Below are positions 1-4,972 of a DNA stretch of 8,825 bases, piece after piece. The notes beneath the pieces were generated by a model. That model saw nothing but the letters and a program-made list of their open reading frames with translations. It was not told the DNA's origin and ran no database searches. Both the position numbers and the translations under genes were made by a program. Numbering within the stretch: position 1 is the first letter of the stretch; the number at the start of each line of letters is the position of its first letter. The DNA comes from an uncultured Bacillota bacterium. Lineage in GTDB: Bacteria > Bacillota > Sulfobacillia > UBA995 > UBA9673. The DNA lies in assembly GCA_937863905.1 (NCBI GenBank), contig CALMHV010000362.1, positions 1 through 8,825 on the forward strand, given 5' to 3'.

Positions 1-1314
1 CGCCGACCGGATGACCGTCAGCCGGGCCGGCTCGACCACGCCGAGGCGCCAGAGAGCGATGCCGGCGAGTCCCCGTCGCTTGGCCAGACCCAGCTTGGCG
101 GCGATGCTCTCCGGGGTCTCGTACTGCGCCAGGAGCCCGAGGAGAAGCTTGTCCTTGGGGACGACGGCCAGCGCGAGGTCCACGGCCTCGATCACCTTGC
201 CGATGGGCTCAGGCTGCCCCTTGGGTGCGTACCCGTAGGCCATGATGACGACGGTGTCGGCGAGCCGGCCCAAGGCCTCCCACTCGTACCCCGGATACCA
301 GCTGTTTAGGGGATGAAGGCTCAAGGTGAGGGTGCGCTCGCTGTCGCGGAGGGCTTCCGCCAGGCTCTGGACGAACGCGGTGAACCTCTGGCGCGTGCCG
401 GCCAACTGGTCGCCGGTCTGGCGTTGCCCGAGGAGCTCAAGGTCGAGGTTCACGCCCCGGTAGGCGGCGGCGTAGTCGACTATCTCTTGCACCGCGCGCC
501 GCATGAGTTCCGGGCTGGCCAGGAAGTCATAGATGGCGGGGTCGGCCACGCCGTCGACGAGTCTGGACCAGTGGACCATCATGTCGGCGGCCACGTCAAA
601 CTCGCGGCAACGGGCGAGGACGTCGGTCCAGTTGTCCGGGCGTTTCTGGCTGGAGTAGGAGTCGTCGAGGACGATGCCGCCGGTGGCGGGGTCCAGGACG
701 AACCAGGCGCAGGCGATTTCGGAAACGAGGTCGGTCGCGCCGCCGTCCGCGGGCGGCGTCCCTACGTCGGGAAAGGGCCGGCCGAAAAGCTCGGCCCAAC
801 TGCTGGTCTGTGCGGTGCCGAGAGCGTAGTAGCCGAGGACCCGCATGGGGCGGGGTGGCGAGACGACGGTGATGGTGCGGGTCGCGTCGTCCCAAGCCAC
901 CTGGGCGCCGAGAGCTTCACCGAAGAAACGCAGCGGAACCAGGGTCCGTCCCTCGATAATCCGGGCCGGCACGTCCATGACGCGGCTTTCCCCGTTGACC
1001 ACGGCGTCCGCGCGGTCCACCCAGAGGCTCACGGTGCGGGGACTGGCGCCCGGCCCGGCCGCGCTGACCAGGCCTGTGGCCGAATCCCAGTCGACCGCGC
1101 AGCCCAAAGCCTCCGCCAGAGCCCGGAAGGGCACCAGCGCTCTTCCGCCGAGAACCGTCGGGGGGACGTCGAAGGTGACGGCCAGCCCGTCGAGGTAGAC
1201 GACGATGGGCGGCAGGGCGGTGGAGGCGGCCAGGACGCCTGGAGGGGGTCCGGCGGCCAGGGCGGCCAGCGAAAGGACCAGGGCGACGACACAGGTCGCG
1301 AGTCGGCGGGTCAT
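1..1314 (-). CDS. Secreted GH18-family glycoside hydrolase with copper amine oxidase-N-like domain (C-terminus off window)
   Basis: Reading the minus strand from ATG at 1314 gives 438 codons with no stop before the window edge, so the C-terminus is missing. Residues 1-30 look like a Sec signal peptide (basic MTRR, hydrophobic core, then VLAAS). Residues about 36-152 carry two tandem repeats of the stalk/copper-amine-oxidase-N type (LGGRALVPFRALAEALG at 55-71 and EGRTLVPLRFFGEALG at 121-136), common in secreted Firmicute proteins and thought to bind the cell wall. From about 158 on is a GH18 barrel related to spore-cortex and peptidoglycan-active proteins of the YaaH/SleL type: the catalytic-strand motif GVNLDLE has D291 and acid/base E293, and MAYGY at 358-362 matches the later active-site tyrosine strand. 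The likely substrate is beta-1,4-linked amino sugar polymer (peptidoglycan or chitin), but the sequence does not distinguish them. The start has GGAGG about 15 nt upstream, a long spacing; no in-frame ATG, GTG or TTG lies between. It is divergent from the sugar kinase. Confidence 0.88.
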   Translation of the reverse strand, partial: MTRRLATCVVALVLSLAALAAGPPPGVLAASTALPPIVVYLDGLAVTFDVPPTVLGGRALVPFRALAEALGCAVDWDSATGLVSAAGPGASPRTVSLWVDRADAVVNGESRVMDVPARIIEGRTLVPLRFFGEALGAQVAWDDATRTITVVSPPRPMRVLGYYALGTAQTSSWAELFGRPFPDVGTPPADGGATDLVSEIACAWFVLDPATGGIVLDDSYSSQKRPDNWTDVLARCREFDVAADMMVHWSRLVDGVADPAIYDFLASPELMRRAVQEIVDYAAAYRGVNLDLELLGQRQTGDQLAGTRQRFTAFVQSLAEALRDSERTLTLSLHPLNSWYPGYEWEALGRLADTVVIMAYGYAPKGQPEPIGKVIEAVDLALAVVPKDKLLLGLLAQYETPESIAAKLGLAKRRGLAGIALWRLGVVEPARLTVIRSA

Positions 1315-1370
1315 CTGTTCTTGGTTCCATCCTCCCGCTCGGTTTGCCTGCCGACCCGGCCTGAGAAGCA

Positions 1371-1384
1371 GGAGGGACTCAATG
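1371..1384 (+). promoter_or_regulatory. Strong Shine-Dalgarno and ATG out of frame with the kinase body
   Basis: GGAGGG at 1371-1376 is followed after 5 nt by ATG at 1382-1384, the best translation start in this stretch. The reading frame from this ATG closes at 1489 after 35 codons (begins MGTLAKPPTG) and is +1 relative to the kinase frame. Removing one G from the G5 run at 1409-1413 would fuse it in frame to the kinase. It is therefore either the true kinase start interrupted by a one-base indel, or the start of a short upstream peptide overlapping the kinase. Confidence 0.6.
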
Positions 1385-1412
1385 GGAACCTTGGCGAAAC
1401 CTCCTACCGGGG

Positions 1413-2486
1413 GTGGCGGGATTGGCGCAGGCGCGGCTTTTCGGCGGGGTGGACGGCGGGGGCACCAAGACCTGGGCGGTCGTGGGTGATGAGAAAGGCC
1501 GGCTCTTGGGGTTCGGGGCGGGTGGTCCGGCCAACTACCACGTCTTCGGCCTCGAGTTCACGCTGCAGTCGGTGGTGTCGGCCCTCGGGCAGGCCGCGGC
1601 GGCCGCCGGGGTCGAGGTCGGGGTCCTCACCCGGGCCGCCTTCTACCTAGGGGGCGACGACTCCAAGGAGGACCACGCCAACCTGGGCGAGGCCCTCCGG
1701 GCGAACCTCCCTTCCAAACTGGCCATCCAGTGGGACAATGACTGCTGGGCCGCCCTGCGCGGCGGGACCGAGAAGAACTGGGGCGCCGTGGTCATCGGCG
1801 GCTCAGGCTCGAACTCGGCGGCGATCTCCCCGGACGGGCGACGGGCCATCCTGCGCGGTCTCGGTCGCGATTCGGGGAACCCGGGAGGGGCCGGCGACAT
1901 CGCCCGCGAGGCGATGTACTGGGCCTTCCGGATGGACGAGGGGATGTGCCCCAAGACCTCCCTGCACGGCGCAATCCTCGAGGCCCTCGAGCTTACCGAC
2001 TACGACGCGGTGGTGCGCGAGTCGGCCGGCTCCGGGCTGGCCTTCGGCTACCGGGTGATGGGCATCGTCGGACCCCTCGTCTTCCACCTGGCGCGGGAGG
2101 GCGACCCCCGGGCCCAAGACATCTTGATGGAGATGGGTCGTCTCATGGGTGAACAGACCGGCGCGGTCATGAAGCGGGCCGGCATCGAGGGCCTCAAGGC
2201 CGACGTCGTGCTGGCGGGCAGCACCTACCGCGGCGAGAGCCCGCTCCTGATCGACTCCTTGACCCTGGCCCTCCACCGTTGGGCCCCCAAGGCGAAGCCA
2301 CGGCTTCCCCTGCACCAGCCTGTGGTCGGGGCCTACCTTCTCGCTCTGGAGGGGGCGGGGTTGACCGTCGGCCCGGAGGCCGACCGGAACCTTGCGGCCA
2401 CGGTCAAGACCATCTGTCCTTCGTCACCCCCCGGCCACCGGGGGAAACGCGCCCACCCGGTCGCCTTCGGCCAGGACCCGCTCTAG
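1413..2486 (+). CDS. BadF/BadG/BcrA/BcrD-family kinase, N-acetylglucosamine kinase-like
   Basis: A 357-residue protein of the ASKHA (actin/hexokinase/Hsp70) fold. The phosphate-1 loop GGVDGGGTKT is at residues 11-20, a catalytic-type Asp lies in WDND (D110), the phosphate-2 strand is VVIGGSGSNSA (127-136), and the adenosine strand is DVVLAGS (264-270). The nearest named relatives are N-acetylglucosamine kinases, which phosphorylate amino sugars in the cytoplasm; family members also include the ATPase subunits of benzoyl-CoA reductase and HgdC-type activators. No cysteine pair for an activator iron-sulfur cluster is evident, which favours the kinase reading. The family's usual GDEGS-like loop is divergent here (RDSGNPGGAGD, 152-162). 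The GTG at 1413 has no convincing ribosome binding site; ATG 1382 has an excellent one but is in another frame, so the N-terminus is uncertain (TTG 1422 is a third option). The last 21 codons overlap the convergent MoaD-like gene. The divergent GH18 protein suggests amino-sugar salvage. Confidence 0.85.
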   Translation: MAGLAQARLFGGVDGGGTKTWAVVGDEKGRLLGFGAGGPANYHVFGLEFTLQSVVSALGQAAAAAGVEVGVLTRAAFYLGGDDSKEDHANLGEALRANLPSKLAIQWDNDCWAALRGGTEKNWGAVVIGGSGSNSAAISPDGRRAILRGLGRDSGNPGGAGDIAREAMYWAFRMDEGMCPKTSLHGAILEALELTDYDAVVRESAGSGLAFGYRVMGIVGPLVFHLAREGDPRAQDILMEMGRLMGEQTGAVMKRAGIEGLKADVVLAGSTYRGESPLLIDSLTLALHRWAPKAKPRLPLHQPVVGAYLLALEGAGLTVGPEADRNLAATVKTICPSSPPGHRGKRAHPVAFGQDPL

Positions 2487-2726
2487 GACGGTCGCCCGGT
2501 GGTTGACGAAGACCAACTTGACCTCCTCCAGCGGCACCCGGAAGGCCTGGAGCAGTTCGCCCAGGGTCAGGCCTTCCTCCACCTCGACGGCCATCGGCTG
2601 TCCCGGCCCGGGGGCGAAGCGACCGAGACTGGCGTAGAGGGATAGGGTTACGGAAACGAACCGACCGGTCGCCTCGTTCCCGGCCGCCCGCAGAATCCTC
2701 GGTCGGGTTGCCTTCGCTCGGCTCAA
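2424..2726 (-). CDS. MoaD/ThiS-family small sulfur-carrier-like protein
   Basis: A 100-residue beta-grasp protein. From about residue 24 it reads FVSVTLSLYASLGRFAPG, then VEVEEGLTLGELLQAF, VKLVFVNHR and LAEGDRVGAFPPVAGG, the classic order of MoaD/ThiS proteins, and it ends in the diagnostic Gly-Gly that is adenylated and thiocarboxylated. In MoaD this supplies sulfur for the pyranopterin dithiolene of Mo/W enzymes. It lies 71 bp downstream of an aldehyde ferredoxin oxidoreductase on the same strand, a common arrangement, so a dedicated role in that enzyme's cofactor is a reasonable inference; no MoaE or MoeB partner is in the window. Start choice: TTG at 2726 has GGGGAGG 9 nt upstream, but gives about 23 extra basic residues before the conserved fold, and no ATG, GTG or TTG lies nearer to it. 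An ATG at 2748 is in another frame. The 3' end overlaps the kinase gene tail to tail. Confidence 0.83.
   Translation of the reverse strand: MSRAKATRPRILRAAGNEATGRFVSVTLSLYASLGRFAPGPGQPMAVEVEEGLTLGELLQAFRVPLEEVKLVFVNHRATVLERVLAEGDRVGAFPPVAGG
2428..2444. repeat. Short GC inverted repeat in the convergent gene overlap
   Basis: CCCCCGG at 2428-2434 and CCGGGGG at 2438-2444 form a perfect 7-bp stem with a 3-nt loop. It encodes the PPVAG end of the MoaD-like protein on the minus strand and lies in the last codons of the kinase on the plus strand. It could act as a weak bidirectional stop between convergent transcripts, but neither side has a T-tract, so it is listed only as an inverted repeat. Confidence 0.4.
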
Positions 2727-2756
2727 GCTGGGCCGCCTCCCCGGGCATGCCGAGGC

Positions 2757-2796
2757 CCGGACCGGGGAGGAACCCCCGACCCGGGCCCCGGTCCGG
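2757..2796. repeat. 11-bp perfect hairpin between the oxidoreductase and MoaD-like genes
   Basis: CCGGACCGGGG at 2757-2767 and CCCCGGTCCGG at 2786-2796 are exact reverse complements around an 18-nt loop. The stem starts one base past the oxidoreductase stop codon (TAA, 2800-2798 on the minus strand) and ends 30 nt before the MoaD-like TTG. There is no T-run after it, so it is not a canonical terminator. It may be an RNA-stability or processing element that sets different levels of the two products, or a leaky attenuator. Confidence 0.6.
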
Positions 2797-2797
2797 A

Positions 2798-4540
2798 TTA
2801 GAAGTTGAGGACCTCGTCGAGGTCCTTGTCGCTGATGTCGAACACGCTGCCGTGCGGGGGCAACTTCTCGCGCCGCATGAATTCCGGCGGGCGGTCATCC
2901 GCGGCCGAGAAGCCAGCCTTGCGGTTGAAGGCGATCTCGGTCCGCAGGATCTCCTGCCCGATGCGCGTCACGTCATCCATCGTCCAGGCCGTGCCGAGCA
3001 CGCCGTTGCACGTCTCGACGACACCCACAAAGCCGCTGGGGATGTCGATGATGGCGAAGGCGATGAAGAGGCAGTACCCGGAGGCGTCGATGAACGCCGT
3101 GGCCACCTGGAAGTTGCGGGACAGGCCCACCTTGTCTTTGGGCGACAGCGGGTCGGTCTTGCCGCCCACGCCGGTAATCTCCGAGGCGATCGTGTACCCG
3201 GCCGTGTGGTCGGCGCCCATGGGGGACGTGACGAACGTGACGCCGATGCCCTTGACGGACCGCGGCTCGTAGGCCGGCATGCCCTGGCCCTTGACCGTGG
3301 GCACCCTCAAGACGCCGAACGCCCGTCCCGTGAAGGCCGCGCCGTTCCCGAGAATGCGCCCGAGAGGCGTGTTGCGGCCGATCTCCTTGACGAGTTCGAT
3401 GGCCCGGTTGCCGTCCCCGAACTTGGCGAGGCCGGCCTCCATGGCCACCCCGAGAGTCACGCCGGTCTCGATGGTGTCGATGCCGTAGTCGTTGCACATC
3501 CGGATCATCTCGGCAATGTGGTCGAGGTTGTCGATGCCGCAGTTGGCGCCGAGAGCCCAGTCGGATTCGTACTCGACGCACGAGGCGTGCTCCTGCCCGT
3601 TGGGCCTCGGATAGACGTTCGAGCACCCGATGGGGCACCCCGTGTGGCAGCGGTGTCCGGTCAGGCCCTTGCCGCCGCGCTTCTTGATCGTGGCGGCCAG
3701 GGTCTCGCCGGAAATCTTGCCGGCGCCCTCGAAGACCCCGGAACTGAAGTTCCGCGTTGGCAGGCCGCCGACTTCGTTGAGGAGGTTGATGAGGACGGCC
3801 GTGCCGTAGGAGTTGAGCGCGCCTCCGGGCTTGGTGACGCCGTGCTGGCCCAGGGCCTCGGCGACCTTGCGGGCGCCCCCAGCGAAGATTTCCGGCTGGC
3901 TCAGGGGCACGCCGGGGCCGCCCGAGTCATCCACGACGATGGCCTTGATACCCTTGCGCCCGAGGACGGCCCCTAGCCCGCCGCGGCCCGAGTAGCGGCT
4001 CGGACGGTTCTCCAGGTCGTTGAAACACACGCCGGCCATGCTCAGGCCAGTTTCGCCCGCCGGGCCGACCCCGGCGTAGGCCTGGCCGGGGTACTTCCGC
4101 GCGAGCCAGGCGAAGGTGTCCTCAAGGCCCTTGCCCGCGAGGTCGCCGGCCTCGACGAGCCGCTCCCCGCCGGCGGTGAGTTCCAGGAGATACCGCTTCT
4201 TCGGGTCGGCCGGCAAACCCTCAAAGACCAGGGCCTTGATGCCGAGCCGGGCAAGTTTCTGGCTGAAGGGCGTCCCGGCGTTGGACTCCTTGATGCCTCC
4301 GGTCAGCGGCGACTTGGCCCCCACGGAAATGCGCCCGGAGGACGGAGCGGCCGTGCCCGTGACGATGCCGGGAGCGAAGACGACCTTGTTCGCTGGACCG
4401 AGCGGATGGCAGAGGGGGTCAACCTCGTCGGCGACGAGGTTGGACGTGAGACCTCTCCCTCCGAGCAGCCGGTACTTCTCGGGCACCTGTTCGGTGATGA
4501 CTTTGAGGGTCGACATGTCGACCCTGACGAACTTGCCCAT
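2798..4540 (-). CDS. Aldehyde ferredoxin oxidoreductase family protein (W/Mo-pterin, 4Fe-4S)
   Basis: A 580-residue cytoplasmic protein of the AOR family, close to the usual 600. AOR enzymes oxidise aldehydes to carboxylates, or run in reverse, using ferredoxin and a tungsten (sometimes molybdenum) bis-pyranopterin plus one [4Fe-4S] cluster. Visible signatures are the N-terminal GKFVRVDMSTLKV, the GGRGLTSNL loop (27-35), SSGRISVGAKSPLTGGIKESN (67-87) and SRYSGRGGLGAVLGRKGIKAI (181-201) in the pterin-binding domain, a cysteine cluster C298/C302/C306 (RCHTGCPIGCSN), and the distal cysteine C490 in DASGYC. Cluster spacing is Cx3Cx3C rather than the Cx2Cx3C described for Pyrococcus furiosus AOR, so this may be an AOR-like subfamily with a different substrate, which I cannot name. 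Start ATG 4540 has GGAGGAG 5-6 nt upstream; a 45-residue upstream extension in the same frame looks like non-coding sequence. The MoaD-like gene follows, probably co-transcribed. Confidence 0.93.
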   Translation of the reverse strand: MGKFVRVDMSTLKVITEQVPEKYRLLGGRGLTSNLVADEVDPLCHPLGPANKVVFAPGIVTGTAAPSSGRISVGAKSPLTGGIKESNAGTPFSQKLARLGIKALVFEGLPADPKKRYLLELTAGGERLVEAGDLAGKGLEDTFAWLARKYPGQAYAGVGPAGETGLSMAGVCFNDLENRPSRYSGRGGLGAVLGRKGIKAIVVDDSGGPGVPLSQPEIFAGGARKVAEALGQHGVTKPGGALNSYGTAVLINLLNEVGGLPTRNFSSGVFEGAGKISGETLAATIKKRGGKGLTGHRCHTGCPIGCSNVYPRPNGQEHASCVEYESDWALGANCGIDNLDHIAEMIRMCNDYGIDTIETGVTLGVAMEAGLAKFGDGNRAIELVKEIGRNTPLGRILGNGAAFTGRAFGVLRVPTVKGQGMPAYEPRSVKGIGVTFVTSPMGADHTAGYTIASEITGVGGKTDPLSPKDKVGLSRNFQVATAFIDASGYCLFIAFAIIDIPSGFVGVVETCNGVLGTAWTMDDVTRIGQEILRTEIAFNRKAGFSAADDRPPEFMRREKLPPHGSVFDISDKDLDEVLNF

Positions 4541-4780
4541 TCTGACTCCTCCCGTCGAGACTGACACCCGCCCGTGGCTAGGCTTTTGTGTCTTGGAGGG
4601 TAGGGAGAGAGTAAGGGTAGGCAGGTGAGTTTCTCTCTTCCTTCCGGAAGGCAGGAGTCCTGCAGTAGTGGGCAATTGGATGCCGTCCGACGTGGGCGCC
4701 GACCTCGGCCTTGGCCGGGGTTTCCCGAGAAGCCGCGCCGTCCTAGCGGCAGCGGAGCGTCACCCCCGCGCCAGCTGTGC
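4541..4780. other. Gene-free divergent intergenic region, oxidoreductase side
   Basis: About 240 bp with no convincing coding sequence on either strand. It contains the oxidoreductase Shine-Dalgarno (GGAGGAG, minus strand, about 4546-4552), a purine-rich plus-strand run from about 4594 to 4629 with GGGTAGG at 4598-4604 and again at 4615-4621, and the two palindromes listed separately. I could not find a good -35/-10 pair for the oxidoreductase on the minus strand, although its promoter should lie here. Confidence 0.55.
4640..4663. repeat. Two abutting palindromes upstream of the oxidoreductase
   Basis: CCTTCCGGAAGG (4640-4651) is a perfect 12-bp palindrome, and GCAGGAGTCCTGC (4651-4663) is a perfect 13-nt palindrome with one central base; they share one base. 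They lie 100-123 bp upstream of the oxidoreductase start and about 120 bp upstream of the exporter promoter's -10. The symmetry suggests operator half-sites or tandem RNA hairpins in the oxidoreductase 5' region. No regulator is identified and the function is unknown. Confidence 0.45.
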
Positions 4781-4786
4781 TATAAT
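4778..4786 (+). promoter_or_regulatory. Perfect extended -10 promoter for the metal exporter
   Basis: TGCTATAAT matches the extended -10 consensus TGnTATAAT exactly and stands out in GC-rich surroundings. The position 17 bp upstream (about 4758-4763, CGTCAC) is a poor -35, as expected for promoters driven by an extended -10. Transcription should start near 4793, giving a leader of about 180 nt before the exporter's TTG. Confidence 0.75.
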
Positions 4787-4792
4787 GAGAAC

Positions 4793-4972
4793 CTGTCAGG
4801 CTCAACCGGGCGGAGAAATCGCCCGGGCAAGGCTGGGCCCCTGAGCGGAAGCTGGGCAGCGGTGCCATAGACGGCACGTAACCGCGGGACTTCACCTGTG
4901 TAGCATCCAGGCCGAGTCCCGCTTTGATTTGCCTGGAAGGCCATCGGGCACACTTCCGGAGGAGGACCGATC
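4793..4972 (+). ncRNA. Structured 5' leader of the metal exporter, candidate riboswitch
   Basis: Between the extended -10 promoter and the exporter start the RNA can form a series of helices. These are GCTCA 4800-4804 with TGAGC 4842-4846, enclosing a 7-bp hairpin CCGGGCG/CGCCCGG (4806-4812/4820-4826), and then GCGGTGCC (4859-4866) with GGC (4873-4875) and ACCGC (4881-4885) around a 5-nt bulge. An intrinsic terminator follows at 4884-4930. The last two bases of the upstream helix (4884-4885) are also the first two of the terminator stem, so the structures compete slightly. Promoter, folded domain, terminator, Shine-Dalgarno, gene is the classic layout of a transcription-attenuating riboswitch, and a cation exporter suggests a metal ligand. 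Short blocks (CAGGC before the first hairpin, AGCGG, and GCGGGAC at the end) recall the NiCo (czcD) riboswitch, but I find no closing P1 helix for that class, so the identity is open. Confidence 0.6.
4884..4930 (+). terminator. Intrinsic terminator inside the exporter leader
   Basis: GCGGGACT (4884-4891) and AGTCCCGC (4915-4922) form a perfect 8-bp stem; CCTG (4895-4898) and CAGG (4908-4911) extend it past a symmetric 3x3 internal loop. TTTGATTT follows at 4923-4930. It lies between the promoter and the exporter's start codon, with no gene ending just upstream on this strand, so it should attenuate the exporter rather than end another transcript. Confidence 0.8.

Noticed and set aside
313..1650. 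Long plus-strand open frame opposite the GH18 gene
   Set aside because: It is antisense to a protein with a signal peptide, domain repeats and catalytic residues. Its own translation is low-complexity Gly/Arg/Val-rich with no recognisable domain, and it runs into the kinase in the wrong frame.
2746..2748. ATG at 2748 (minus strand) as start of the MoaD-like gene
   Set aside because: It is out of frame with the conserved beta-grasp sequence and has no Shine-Dalgarno before it; TTG 2726 is in frame and has GGGGAGG upstream. A frameshift cannot be excluded but nothing demands it.
2708..3976. 422-codon plus-strand open frame opposite the oxidoreductase
   Set aside because: It mirrors the AOR-family gene; the translation is an Asp/Val/Ala/His/Gly-rich shadow typical of the complement of high-GC coding sequence.
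4541..4675. 45-residue N-terminal extension of the oxidoreductase
   Set aside because: The internal ATG at 4540 has an ideal ribosome binding site and matches the normal family N-terminus; the upstream translation is low-complexity.
4878..4890. T-box-like sequence GTAACCGCGGGAC before the leader terminator
   Set aside because: It resembles the end of the T-box motif (ACCGCG before a terminator), but the UGG that contacts the tRNA end is missing, the leader is too short for a normal Stem I, and the gene is not related to amino acids.
4797..4891. NiCo (czcD) riboswitch as a firm call
   Set aside because: The context and a few short blocks fit, but I could not draw the P1 helix that closes the four-way junction, so it is left as an unnamed structured leader pending a covariance-model search.
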